64,000 nucleotides of DNA from Valencia hispanica. Taxonomy: Eukaryota > Chordata > Actinopteri > Cyprinodontiformes > Valenciidae. A program made the position numbers and the translations under genes. The DNA lies in assembly GCA_963556495.2 (NCBI GenBank), contig OY747715.1, positions 12,637,239 through 12,701,238 of the forward strand, written 5' to 3'. Positions within the stretch are counted from its first letter, which is position 1. Each line of letters starts with the position of its first letter. This document shows positions 9,985 through 20,313 of this stretch, piece by piece. The notes under the pieces were generated by a model. The model was given only the letters and a program-made list of their open reading frames with translations, had not been told where the DNA came from and did no database searches.

Positions 9985-10425
9985 TCTTCCTTCTGTTCTC
10001 CACTGTTTCTTTAAAGATTCCTCCTCAGACATATTATCTTTGCTTTATAGTTTCTTTAGAGTTTTCTGTCTCCCTAGCCATTCCTCCTTCTGTCCCAGTT
10101 ATTGATTACTTCCACCTGCTCTCTCCCTCTCACCTGCATCTGCTCTCACTAATTGGTCATTGGTCTTCTCTGTCACTTCCTCATTCCCTCCTCAGTATAT
10201 ATTCACCTCTCCTTCAGTCACTACTCGCTGGTTCGTTGTCATTCCTCCCTTCCTGGTTCCTGCGTTCCCTGTTCATCCCTGGTCTATCTTCCCGCATTCC
10301 CTGGTCTCCATGCTCTCTGGTTTCCCTGTGATTTTTGTAAGTTTTGCAATTTATTATTTAATTAAAGTTCTTTAACTTTAACGTTCTGCTTTTGGGTCCT
10401 CTTTAAAACACGCAAACCTGAAAGA
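9985..10425 (+). repeat. Gypsy-like LTR, 5' part missing or diverged
   Basis: Matches the reverse complement of the solo LTR at 7538-8143 over its 3' two thirds: shared segments include cttccacctgct, cacctgcatctgct, agtatatattcacctct and ggttcgttgt. The 3' edge (gcttttgggtcctc near 10388) is shared with the LTR ending at 53354. The tatatattc motif near 10195 would be the LTR promoter. The terminal CATGACA is not visible here, so the 3' boundary is approximate. Confidence 0.6.
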
Positions 10426-10439
10426 AGGAACCAGCCAGT

Positions 10440-11735
10440 ATGGACCCAGCAGAACATGCACACTCTGAGGAGGAGTTGCAGGAACTCATTGACTGGAGTA
10501 TTAGCCAAGGGCTATATTCCAACTCACCCTATGTCGGATCCCGGTTAGCCTATTGTCCTCCCGGTGCTGGTCCTCTCGGGGTTGGGACAAGCTGTTCCTC
10601 CGCTCCCCGTTCCTCAGGCCGCCACCGCCGTCGTCGACGTCCCAGAGCCGCTCCCATCCTACTCCAGGAGGGCTCGTGGGGCGACTTCCTGGTTTCCCAG
10701 GTGCAGGTCCTGCACCACGACCTCCAGACCGGCCAAGCTCCGGTCCCGGTTCCCCAGAGCTGCAAGCCGCCAGTCGCGGATGCTGCCCCACTGCACCCGC
10801 GCTTCCGGGGTTTGTTCCCTGTTTCTAGCCGGGGTGACCTACCACCTACCCCGGCACCTCGAGGCGGCGAGCCGCCGGACGCAGGCGCCGCCCGACAGCA
10901 CTCGCGTTTCCGGGGTCCGCTTCCTGCACAAAGCCGGCGCAACCAGTCTCCGGTCCCTGCTCCCAGCCAGCCTCAAGCCCCGCCTTCCGCTCCTCCTCCA
11001 GACTTTCCACCTTTATTAAGTACCATCACTGAGGAGCAGTTTGCGTTATTATATCAAGAATTCCAGAATGACTCTGGGATGATGGAAGCCTTGTTTGAGG
11101 CATACGGCGCCTCCATTTGGAGGAAACGCCACACGCCCCTGGTTCCTATTCCTGTTCCCACAAGTGGTGTTCCGGAAGACACGCCTCTGTCTCATGACTC
11201 CGCAGCGGGTGTTCCGGAGGACACGCCTCTGGCTCCTGACTCCGCAGGGGGTGTTCCGGAGGACACGCCTCTGGCTCCTGACTCCGCAGGGGGTGTTCCG
11301 GAGGACACACCTCTAGCTCCTGACTCCGCAGGGGGTGTTCCGGAGGACACGCCTCTAGCTCCTGACTCTGCCAAGGGTCTCCAGAGGGACATAACCTCGG
11401 GGTCACCGCCACGTCGTGGGTCTTCTACGCCTCGTCGTGGGTCTTCTACGCCTCGTCGTGGGTCTTCTACGCCTCGTCGTGGGTCTTCTACGCCTCGTCG
11501 TGAGTCTTCTACGCCTCGTCGTGGGTCCTCTACGCCACGTCGTGGGTCCTCTACTCCATCCTCTCGAGGGTCCTCCACTCCGTCCTCTCGAGGGTTCCCA
11601 GCGTCCTACCAAGGTCCCCTTAGTCGACGCTGTTTCCCAAGCCACAAGGTTCTCTGCAGCCGGTTCCCAAGACACAAGGTTCAGCTCTGCAGTCCACCAA
11701 GACACAAGGTTCTGCTCCGCATCCGGGCCACCTAG
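10440..11735 (+). CDS. Gag-like repetitive ORF of a non-autonomous Gypsy-like element
   Basis: This 431-codon ORF starts MDPAEHAHSEEELQELIDW just downstream of the LTR-like segment, the position and the MDPA start typical of fish Gypsy gag. Residues 1-35 and 195-235 (EEQFALLYQEF, EALFEAYGASIWR) look structured and helical; the rest is Pro/Arg/Ser-rich and low-complexity. Residues 243-312 are five copies of a 14-residue unit, GVPEDTPLAPDSAG. Residues 324-372 are seven copies of RRGSSTP, followed by two SSRGSSTP variants. No zinc knuckle, protease or RT follows, so the element must have relied on enzymes from a relative. GC content is far higher than in the flanks. It could be an intact ORF by chance of repeat expansion. 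I see no evidence that it is a host gene. Confidence 0.55.
   Translation: MDPAEHAHSEEELQELIDWSISQGLYSNSPYVGSRLAYCPPGAGPLGVGTSCSSAPRSSGRHRRRRRPRAAPILLQEGSWGDFLVSQVQVLHHDLQTGQAPVPVPQSCKPPVADAAPLHPRFRGLFPVSSRGDLPPTPAPRGGEPPDAGAARQHSRFRGPLPAQSRRNQSPVPAPSQPQAPPSAPPPDFPPLLSTITEEQFALLYQEFQNDSGMMEALFEAYGASIWRKRHTPLVPIPVPTSGVPEDTPLSHDSAAGVPEDTPLAPDSAGGVPEDTPLAPDSAGGVPEDTPLAPDSAGGVPEDTPLAPDSAKGLQRDITSGSPPRRGSSTPRRGSSTPRRGSSTPRRGSSTPRRESSTPRRGSSTPRRGSSTPSSRGSSTPSSRGFPASYQGPLSRRCFPSHKVLCSRFPRHKVQLCSPPRHKVLLRIRAT
11166..11375 (+). repeat. Coding minisatellite, 42-bp unit x5
   Basis: Units start at 11166, 11208, 11250, 11292 and 11334, each beginning ggtgttccgga and preserving frame. Copies 2 to 5 differ by only a few bases, so the array is young or homogenised. 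Confidence 0.9.
11409..11620 (+). repeat. Coding minisatellite, 21-bp unit x7 plus 24-bp variants
   Basis: Units of the form cctcgtcgtgggtcttctac begin at 11409, 11430, 11451, 11472, 11493, 11514 and 11535. Two longer variants containing tcctctcgagggt follow. All preserve frame. Confidence 0.85.
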
Positions 11736-12140
11736 ACACAAGGTTCTCCGCTGCAGGCCTCCACGCCACAAGGTTCTCCACCGCAGGCCTCCCAGGTTCC
11801 TGCTCCTTTGTCGCAGGCCTCCCAGGTTCCTGCTCCTTCGTTGCACGCCTCAGGACTTTAGCCTTCGGTTGTTTTTGGACTCTTGCCCTCCTTCCGAGGC
11901 TCCCTCCGCCCACCCTGGTTGGGTGTGTTTTTTGTTGTTTTGTTTTGGACTCAAAAAACGGAACTGCTCTTCCTTTCTGGTCGCTCTTGCAGAGCGCGCT
12001 CCTACGCCGGTCGCTCTTGGTCTTCAATCTTTTTCAGGCACTTGTCAGGGGTTTAACTTTTTTAGTCTTATGTGTGGTTACTGTTGGTTTCAGAGTTGTC
12101 CTTGGTCTCTTCTGTGTATTCACACAATCCATTGAACTTC
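11640..12140 (+). repeat. Degenerate minisatellite and 3' part of the Gypsy-like element
   Basis: From 11640 to about 11860 the motif agacacaaggttct and the phrase ggcctcccaggttcctgctc recur with drift. The gag-like frame ends at 11735 inside this array. From 11880 to 12140 the sequence is T-rich (ttttttgttgttttgttttg) and uncharacterised; no second LTR could be found. Confidence 0.5.
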
Positions 12141-12401
12141 TTGCGAGTGCTGACTAGCGGTGGTGGCAGAGTGATCTGAAACATTTAACATGAACGCGCT
12201 TGACGTCACATCCGCAGACAGCGCGGGAAAATCCGACCCGACAGAAAATAGAAAATATTGGAAACAGGCTTATAGGTGTACCCACTGTGAGCTGACAATG
12301 TGTCAGTATGCTGATCAGGAGATGTTTGAGTCATAAATGGTCAAATAAAAAGGCTATTGTTACGTTTATTTTGGGGAAAAAGTTGCATATAGCCCCTTTA
12401 A

Positions 12402-13365
12402 TAGTACTATCATTAACAATTTAGCTTTATTTTTCCGTTTTTGTCTTGGAGAATGCATGATCCTAACACATTCAATGACGTTAGCTTAATGCTAGCAGTA
12501 GCACACTTGGTAACAACGTTGTGTCTTAATCATGCTATTCCAGCTATAATCCACAATTTAGGCTTCCGTAGACATATTTGACATCAGCATGTATTCAAAA
12601 TACTCACATTTACTAAAATAAAAAATGTCTCTAATAAAACTATGCATTATTGCAATGTATTATTCAAATGCCTTTTTAATTAGAAAAGAAACACTTTTCC
12701 AAAGAGAATATTAAGCATAACATTTTATCCAAGATCTCTGTAATGTATTTGAACCCTTATTAAACCATGTAGACACACACCATTACTTAACAGTATTGTG
12801 CATATAATGAAAACCACACTGAAAAACATAGAATATGCTAACCTATCACAGTGATGATGAAACGATGAGGACAACAGTATGGTGGCTCCCAGTCAGAACA
12901 CAGAGCAATAAATAACGTAATAGGGCATGTTTTTAAGCTTTTATTATATTAATACGAAACTTTACCACAAATACATATATACATATTTATATGTTGAATC
13001 TTGTTTGGAAGATGTATTCATCTCATTATTATCATAGAGTTTACATAATTACGTGGTATCTGACAAATAGTTTGTGTTAAAGTGTTGTTCGTAATATTAA
13101 AAGGACTACAGCAAATGTTACTGTAAAATTGCTAACATTTTTCTTTGGTATTTACATGTAGTCTACTTTCTTAAAACACACAATTGTCATTATTTAGTAT
13201 AATCTTTTTCTTAACATTGTAAGAAAAGCCTCTGTTTATAGCTTTGAAGTCACACAGTATTGTGTTAGTGATGGTGTTTCAGATGCATTTCTAAACAGCA
13301 TATTACTATATTTTTAATGAGGTTTTTGGCCATTAAAGAGTCGTCTTATATATTACAAAAATACA
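12402..13365. other. AT-rich, no feature recognised; may include the decayed 5' part of the L2 element
   Basis: No ORF longer than about 60 codons and no terminal repeats. The L2-like coding remnant begins at 13366, and its 5' UTR, if still present, would lie here. Confidence 0.4.
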
Positions 13366-14057
13366 GTGAGAGAAATATTAGAAAAAATCCCTAAAATCTT
13401 GGACCAACATCCTGCTTTGGAAAAGCTTGTCATTCACGCTGGATCAGCAGATATTGCGATGAGACAATCAGAGATTCCAAAGAGAGACTTTTCTGATCTC
13501 CTACAGAGACTTGATGGACTTAACGTAAACATCCTCATCAGCGGACCAGTCCCTGAAGGGAATGATGAAAGATTTAGCAGACTCCCCATGCTCCATAAAT
13601 GGTTGAAGAAACAATCAACTTAGAAGTCATTCACATTTATTAATAATTTCAAAGTATTTGGAAGTGCTAATCATCTGTTCAAAGAAGGGATACGTTATCT
13701 GAACAAGGCCGAGTAAGGCTCTTAGCAGCAAACATTTTTTCTTATCAAAATCAGAAAGCAAAACACTTGCTCCCAAAAGCTGACCTTCAGGCGCCCATGG
13801 ATTTCAGACAACAAAAACAGCAAGTCCCGATGACACCACAGGACGGAACAGATAAACAACCATCAGAGATTAAGTCTTCATCTTCCTGTGACTCAGCCAC
13901 ACCAAATGAGTCTCCATTTAGAAACTTTACAGACAGACTGAATGAGCAAATAAAATTTGGGACGCAATTAACACCTAAACTTATACTACAACAAACGCCT
14001 GGGACTAGTGTCAATAAGCCTGGGAGCTTCCCCCCACTGATTATTACAGATATTTGA
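13366..14057 (+). pseudogene. L2 ORF1 remnant with SGNH/esterase-like segment
   Basis: The first open stretch (13366-13623, 85 codons) reads LVIHAGSADIAMRQSE and ILISGPVPEGNDERFSRL. This matches the middle of the SGNH-type esterase-like domain found in ORF1 of many CR1/L2 elements, with the HAGSADI segment at the usual G-x-N-D position. The expected C-terminal catalytic Asp-His segment is broken by stops around 13621-13740. A second open stretch (13767-14057) is Ser/Gln-rich linker. The protein's role in retrotransposition is not well established; esterase or lipid association has been proposed for the family. Only fragments remain. Confidence 0.55.
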
Positions 14058-14245
14058 TATTTGAGGGAACCGGAAAATTAATCCACCCCCACCGTCTCCC
14101 AGAATTCCCCCGGCACCCCTGAGGCTATATCAGTGATTATCAGCAGCAGGAAACATAAACCGTTAACCACACGCTCTCATATTAAACAAAATCTCTAATT
14201 GATAACATATCAGAAGCTTCAGCTGCCCTTATCACAATACTTAAG

Positions 14246-15217
14246 TTAGCTTTATTAAACATTAGATCTCTATCCGGGAAGTATTTTCTTATCAATGACT
14301 TCATCACTGAGCATAATTTAAACTGCCTTTTTTTATCAGAAACTTGGCTAGATGAAAATAACGAAACAAGTTCATTAATAGAATCTAGTCCTCCAAATTA
14401 CAATTTCTTAAGCGGGAACAGAAAACACAGACGAGGTGGAGGTGTAGCCACCATCTTTCACAACTCAATGAACTTTAAAAAGGTAACTCTGGGCACGTTT
14501 GATTCTTTTGAATACCTAGCCACCCAGATAAATGAGCCTAACAAAGCGTTATTTCTAAGTTTATATAAACCACCAAAACTTAACTCTAACTTCTTTAATG
14601 ATTTCAATGACCTTCTTTCTGTAATATGTATCGACTATGACCAACTAATCATTGTGGGGGACTTTAACATCCATACCAACATCCCCCAAGATAGACAAGC
14701 AAAAACATTAGATGATACTCTCCAAAGTTTCGACCTGATCCAGCATGTCAAACAACCAATACACAATAAAGGACACACTCTCGACTTAATTATCAGCAAA
14801 GGTTTAAATATTTCTGACATTTCTGTAATTAATATTGCGTTATCTGACCATTTCTGTATTTTCTTTGAAAGTACCATCTCTGCTAAATTATCCAGCCACA
14901 GTAAGACCACTATAAAAAAGCGTTTTCTAGGGGACAGTTCAGTAGAAACCTTTAAACGTATTTATCCTTCCACCACATCCCCCTCATCTCCCAACTCAAA
15001 CTCAGTAAATAAGTTGGTAGATAATTTCCTTGCGAAAACCTCAGACATCATAGATTCCATTGCTCCAACTAAAGAGAAAGTAGTCTCAGGTAGAAAAAAG
15101 TCTCCGTGGACAAGTAATCCACTGGTACGTAGTGAAAAAAGAGAGTGTCGACGAGCCGAGAGAAAATGGCGGAAAACTCACTCCAGGTTCACTGTGAGAT
15201 CTACAAAGAGAGACTGA
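14246..15217 (+). pseudogene. L2 endonuclease domain
   Basis: An open frame runs from about 14246 to 15217 (the first ATG, at 14468, is internal). Endonuclease motifs in order: LNIRSLSGK (Asn motif), LFLSETWLDE (catalytic Glu), RRGGGVA, LIIVGDFNIH (Asp-x-Asn), HTLDLIIS and IALSDHF (terminal Asp-His). All metal and base-contact motifs of an AP-type endonuclease are present. It would nick the genomic target for reverse transcription. The frame ends about 240 bp before RT opens in another frame, with a connecting piece in a third frame at 15145-15411. Two small indels therefore separate nuclease from polymerase. Confidence 0.8.
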
Positions 15218-15455
15218 ATAGATATCAGCTAACTATAAAAGATGCTAGGGAATCGTTCTTTTCTGAAATCATCAACAGAAACATTAATAATGCACGGACT
15301 CTATTTGCAACAGTGGAAAGACTAACTAATCCTTTAGTGACAGTAGCCCCTGAACTAAACTCTACCAGGGCCTGCAATGAATTTGCCATTTTTTCACTGA
15401 AAAGATTATAACAATTAGACGGTCAATCTGTACTTCAATATCGAACCCACAACCA

Positions 15456-16976
15456 GTGCCATCCCCAATCAACAATAATGTAGAGAAAATTTCTGAATTC
15501 CACAAATTAAACCAGAACAGCCTTGAAAAAATCATTATCCAATTAAGCTCCTCCTCCTGCTATCTTGATATCCTACCCACAGCTTTTCTAAAGAAAGTTC
15601 TTCCTGTTATTGGGTCTGATCTTGTTCAAATAGTGAACTCATCACTGCTATCAGGTGTCTTCCCTCAGGCTTTAAAAACAGCAGTTATTAAACCACTGCT
15701 AAAGAAGAAAAATCTGGACAACACGTTAATGCAGAACTACAGGCCAATCTCTAATCTTCCATTCATCAGTAAGATTATTGAAAAAGCTGTGTTTCAGCAG
15801 TTAAATGGCTTCATAACAATGACAAACCGTTTTGATGTTTTTCAGTCTGGTTTCCGCGCTCACCACAGCACCGAGACTGTCCTCGTCAAAGTATTCAATG
15901 ACATCCGCATAAATACAGACTGTGGAAGAACCACAGTGCTGGTTCTGTTGGACCTCAGTGCAGCATTTGACACTGTTGATCATGATATTTTATTGGAACG
16001 ACTGGAGAGCTGGGTCGGACTCTCTGGTACAGTACTTGGCTGGTTCGAGTCTTACCTAAAGAACAGGGACTTCTATGTTTCAATAGGAAACTTTTCATCA
16101 GAACGAACAGAAATCACATGTGGGGTGCCCCAGGGCTCCATCCTGGGGCCCCTCTTATTTAATATCTACATGCTCCCACTAGGCAAGATTATAGCAACCA
16201 ATAACATTAGCTACCATAACTACGCGGATGACACTCAGCTCTACATTACAATGTCACCAGGTGACTCTGAACCCATTCAAACCCTAAATCAATGCATTGA
16301 CCAAATAAATGGATGGATGTGCCATAACTTTCTCCAGCTGAATAGAAAAAAAACTGAAGTGATTATTTTTGGACCCAAGGAGGAACGATCAAGAGTCAGC
16401 ACACAGCTTCAATTAGTACAGCTAGAAACTACTGATCAGGCTCGAAACCTAGGTGTAGTAATGGACTCAGACCTGAACCTCCAGGGTCACATAAAGGCAA
16501 TAACAAGGTCAGCGTTCGATCACCTGAAGAACATCTCTAGGATTAAAGGACTGATTTTGCAACACGACCTAGAAAAACTCATCCATGCGTTTATCTTTAG
16601 TCGGATTGATTACTGCAACAGCATCTTCACAGGTCTGCCTAAAAAGTCAATCAGACAGCTGCAGCTGATCCAGAACGCTGCCGCTCGCGTCCTCACTAGA
16701 ACCAGGAAAGTAGAGCACATCACCCCAGTTCTAAAGTCCTTACACTGGCTCCCTGTAGCTCAGAGAATAGACTTCAAAATACTTTTACTAGTTTATAAAT
16801 CATTACATGGCTTAGCACCAAAATATGTTGAAGACCTGTTGTCACGGTACCAACCACCAAGACCACTCAGGTCCTCCAACTCTAGCCTACTAAACATCCC
16901 TAGACTCAGAACTAAACATGGAGAAGCAGCTTTCAGTTTTTATGCTCCCCTTATCTGGAACAAACTTCCTGACTAG
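15456..16976 (+). pseudogene. L2 reverse transcriptase, long intact reading frame
   Basis: The 506-codon ORF contains all RT blocks: [13 protein letters not shown] and [17 protein letters not shown] (about residues 77-115), [26 protein letters not shown] with catalytic Asp166, [13 protein letters not shown] from residue 223, and YADDTQLY at 256-263 with the two catalytic Asp. [11 protein letters not shown] follows, then the thumb region ([11 protein letters not shown]) and the C-terminal L2 signature [10 protein letters not shown]. The only obvious late defect is a TAG at 16974-16976, just after WNKLPD. The expected tail (CFKSRLKTHLF) continues in frame to about 17050. The copy is fairly young judging by the lack of frameshifts here. 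It could still produce a nearly full-length polymerase domain, but without the nuclease in frame. Confidence 0.85.
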
Positions 16977-17252
16977 TGTAGAGATGCTGAAACTCTGAAC
17001 TGCTTTAAATCGAGACTAAAAACCCATCTGTTTAGAATTGCCTTCGAGTAAATGCTTGATGTCATATGTATGAAATGTGTTCATGCTCTCTTGCTTTTTT
17101 TTATCTTTCTCTTGCTTTATTGTGTATCATGTGTAATGTGTGTTTCTTTTATGTGTTTTAAAAAAAAATCTCCAAATCATGTAAAGCACCTTGAATTACC
17201 CTGCTGTTGAAAGTGTGCTATACAAATAAAATTGCCTTGCCTTGCCTTGCCT

Positions 17253-19069
17253 ATTAGTGGGCATGTTATAACAAAAGTTAAAATGTATGTCTGGATGGAC
17301 AACTCTAACAAAATCTTTTTAAAAAATTGCAAAAATAAACTTTCTGCAACGCTAGATTGTCATATCTCTATCAAACTACAGCAATGGCTAAATGGGGTTC
17401 AGTGGAAAGTTCTGCGACCTGGAGGGGGTCGGGGTATTTGCATTTAAATAGACCACACCAAAATGGGTTACTCTCACACTCCTCAGAACAGGGGCAGAAA
17501 AGGGGGACCTGTAAAGCTACAATAATGAGGAATTCAAACCTATGTATTGCAGTTCCAGTGTATATAGACAACAACTAAATGATATAGATATAAAAGGGAA
17601 GAATTTAAAAGCATGGCATGTCCACTTTAAAAGCAGGTTTGTTTTGTACAAATGCTGGTCACACTGAAGCTGGTAGGTTTTCAAAATTGATAGTTGTGAT
17701 AATGGAATTAAACTGCATTCTCAAGACAATAAAATAAGTAAAATTAAACAAAACATAAATAAATAAAACATAGAAGCAATTATTTGTAAAATGTTTCAAA
17801 AATAAAATATGAAACTTTTAGAAATGTTTATCTGTCATACATGAAACAAAACAGGACCCATAGTATATTGTACAGCATTAATTGCAATTTTGCTTTGGGA
17901 TAAAAAGTATTTTGATTTGTCCTTTTTCTGATAATTCTCTTGCCCAAGGGTACCTATTCAGAAAGTATCCCTTGAATATCTGGTGTTTGAGTTTGTTTTT
18001 ATTCCAAAACAATTCATAAAGCATTAAGTTCTTAATTTATCTGAGAAAACAATGAATAACTTTCTAGGATGCAGTGATGGTCCACATCTTCTTCCTATCT
18101 GCTGTTAAGCTGCAATAGCACAGACACAGTATGTGAGCACAATTTTATTAGATGTGGTAGAATGCCCCAAGCAGCTTCTGAGAGAGGCTGTTCTTTCTAA
18201 GAAGAAAATCACAGTCTGCTGTGTAGTTTTTTAATTGGCTCTGTATTGTTGGTCAGGTCCTCCCCAATTGGGACACCTGAAAACTGGAACGTTCAAACCC
18301 TTTCCACACAGACGCTCCTGAGGTTGAGGACTGAATATTTTGTTCTCTTAAGTTGATGTAACCTCCTTGGTCTCAGTGTTGCTGAGCACCATTGTTGTTT
18401 TCCCTCAATTTTGTAGATAGCAGCTCCTTCCTGTCATGCTAAAGCCTACTTTATAATTCTCCATCTGCGGAGGTGTGGAGACACGCAGCGCCATTATACG
18501 TAGGCTTTTCGTCACTCACGCAAGGATGCACAGAGTACAGCCCAATCTTTTAGCTATCCGTTGAATGCAACAGAGAATGCCTGTCTGTAATTGCTCAGCC
18601 CAACATCAGCCCCAGATCATTTCACTAGAACGGTGCTCTACAGTCGATGTAATTAGTAGTCAATGCAGCTACTGCGCATTAGATGCTTTATATTGCAAGG
18701 CCAGTTTATAAAATATGGTCTTTTGGTGATTTCGAAGACCAGGAGGCAAAGAGAAGAACAAAACAGACCACTGTGGGGTTTTTTTGTTTACATGCATTTT
18801 TAGAGTATTGTATGAGTAGTAAAAAGCTTTCCAGCTCAATCAAAACTCACTCTCTGTTGGCCATTGCTGCTTGAATGGATATGCAATTACAAGCTGAAGT
18901 AAACAAACTGTCATCGACCAGAGAAGTCCTTGCAATGGTATGCAGACCCGCCAAAAAAGGTCTGCACCCCCTGTTGTCTTGGTGGGGAACTGCTTCACAA
19001 CAATTGAAAAGTATAAAAGGAAAACGTCTCAATACGTGTATGTGTGGGTGCAAACTTGCTGACAGTGAA
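17253..19069. other. No gene recognised; unique-looking AT-rich DNA
   Basis: No sustained ORF or terminal repeats. The part 18440-18690 has balanced composition and no repeat signature, unlike its surroundings. See the findings on possible conserved non-coding sequence. Confidence 0.4.
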
Positions 19070-19074
19070 GTATA

Positions 19075-19345
19075 ATCAAGGCTTCAGGAGTCTAATCTTT
19101 CCCTGATATGAGTCCAACTAATCTGGTGTCATCAGCATACTTTATCATAGCATTACAAAGGTGAGCAGGATCCCAGTCATGGGTGTAGACTAAGGTGCTC
19201 AGCACACAGCCCTATGGAGAGCCAGTGCATCAGTTGAGAACTTGAAAATTGTGGGAACCTATCATACCCTCTTACCAGCGATTGTACAAAATGTCTAGAA
19301 TCCTATGCCATATGAGTGTTGACACAGGTCTGTCATCTTTGACAC
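19075..19345 (-). pseudogene. Degraded LINE RT fragment with YADD box
   Basis: On the minus strand the sequence reads a GLCAEHLS segment (degraded QGCVLSP-like block), YTHDWDPAH, and YADDTRLVGLISG at about 19100-19139. These are RT blocks 4 and 5 with the catalytic Asp pair retained. Flanking frames are full of stops. The YTHD / ADDT-VGLI wording is shared with the relic at 36255-36465. Both probably come from one Rex1/CR1-type family, but the fragment is too short to be sure. Confidence 0.5.
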
Positions 19346-19349
19346 CAGC

Positions 19350-19994
19350 TGAGCAAAATTCTAAAAGAAGTAGCCTAGCATATCTCAACATAAGATGAGA
19401 AAAGTGAGATGAAAAAAGGATTGAACACATATAGTTCAAGCGGTTGTTACTGTTTGAATGAAGCCTCGTCTACTTTATAAGCAATAAAATCTAGTTTTTC
19501 ACAAACCTCGGTTTAAACTCTTTAACTGGTAAAACTCCCTGTGTTTGCAAGAAAAATGCAATGAAACAGCTTCCTGCTGTCCAGGACAAGCCACTGAGAG
19601 CTCATGTTTTCGGCTGTTTTTCCTGCAATGTTATGGGACATAAGAAACTCCATTGTAATGTGTTCTTAAGAATCTGTCCTTCCAGGGTCTTCACCACTGT
19701 AGATGTTTACCAGGCAGAAGACGTCAATGTCATTTTGGTAGGAAGCTTTTTGACCCACATGCAGGAGCGGAGACGGTATAAACATTAAGAAAGTTTGTTT
19801 TACAATGATTGAAATGGGCAATCTGAAGTGTTTCTGGAGCGAGAGATCTCAGGCGGTGTCTGGAATGCGAGGGTGGAGTTAAACAGAGTGGATGAACAGG
19901 ATGCAAGTTGTTTAGGAGAAGGGGCTTACTGGCAACATGAAGCGGGGAGACTTGGAAGGAGACCCTTCAAGATCCATCATTCAGTTTGTTCAAA
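19350..19994. other. No gene recognised
   Basis: A 75-codon open stretch at 19561 (ends 19788) shows no motif I recognise. It contains several Cys/His residues but no zinc-finger spacing. Confidence 0.35.
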
Positions 19995-20313
19995 CACACA
20001 CACACACACACACACACACAAGTCTGTATTGCTACCCATATTAGGACTTTATATTGACTTCCATTCATTTTAATAGCTACATTTATGCCTAACCCAAACC
20101 CTAACCATTACCAGTTTATTCCTAACCCTAACCTTAACAAAAACATAATTCACACCATACCTATAAACCTAACCCCTAACCCTAAAAAAGGGGGTCCACC
20201 ATATTAGGACCGGGCTTCGGTCCCTACAAGGTCCATCGGTCTTCAGAAGGTTAGCGAATATGCCAGAAAAGGTCCTAAATAGGATAGCTATACAAGAACA
20301 CACACACACACGC
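19995..20313 (-). repeat. Dispersed repeat with (CA)n edges and interstitial telomere-like motifs
   Basis: (CA)n at 19995-20020 is followed by several cctaaccctaa-type motifs, a block containing gtccaccatattaggacc, and cttcagaaggttagcgaata, then (CA)n again. The same unit, inverted and internally deleted, is at 35338-35582. The repeated unit structure identifies a dispersed family. Whether it is a MITE or a satellite-derived repeat I cannot tell. Confidence 0.7.

Larger units (their letters stand above)
9560..12397 (+). mobile_element. Candidate TTAA-type DNA transposon (THAP exon plus right end), split by a Gypsy-like element
   Basis: The THAP-like exon lies at the left. At 12361-12397 the sequence ends agttgcatatagcccct, followed by TTAA (12398-12401), a plausible right terminus. 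Between them the LTR/gag-like element occupies about 9985-12140. No matching left terminus was found, so grouping the two ends as one element is an inference. Confidence 0.3.
13366..17252 (+). mobile_element. Near-complete L2/CR1-group LINE (Maui/L2-like)
   Basis: Domain order is an ORF1 with an esterase-like segment, then endonuclease, RT, a short 3' UTR and a tail. The tail contains gtgctatacaaataaaatt and three to four CCTTG repeats, the 3' microsatellite style of fish L2 elements. About 3.9 kb is present. The 5' limit is uncertain, so it may be near full length. Damage consists of stops in ORF1, two frame changes between endonuclease and RT (near 15190 and 15420), and one late stop at 16974. 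Confidence 0.85.

Noticed and set aside
11166..11620. CRISPR-like array
   Set aside because: Units are head-to-tail without unique spacers and keep a reading frame. These are minisatellites.
11192..11846. Minus-strand frames over the minisatellites (128 and 147 codons)
   Set aside because: Shadow frames of in-frame repeat units. The plus-strand frame has the MDPA gag-like start and the LTR context.
20050..20190. Telomere or subtelomere
   Set aside because: Only a few scattered TTAGGG-like motifs inside a dispersed repeat unit, with single-copy and TE sequence on both sides.
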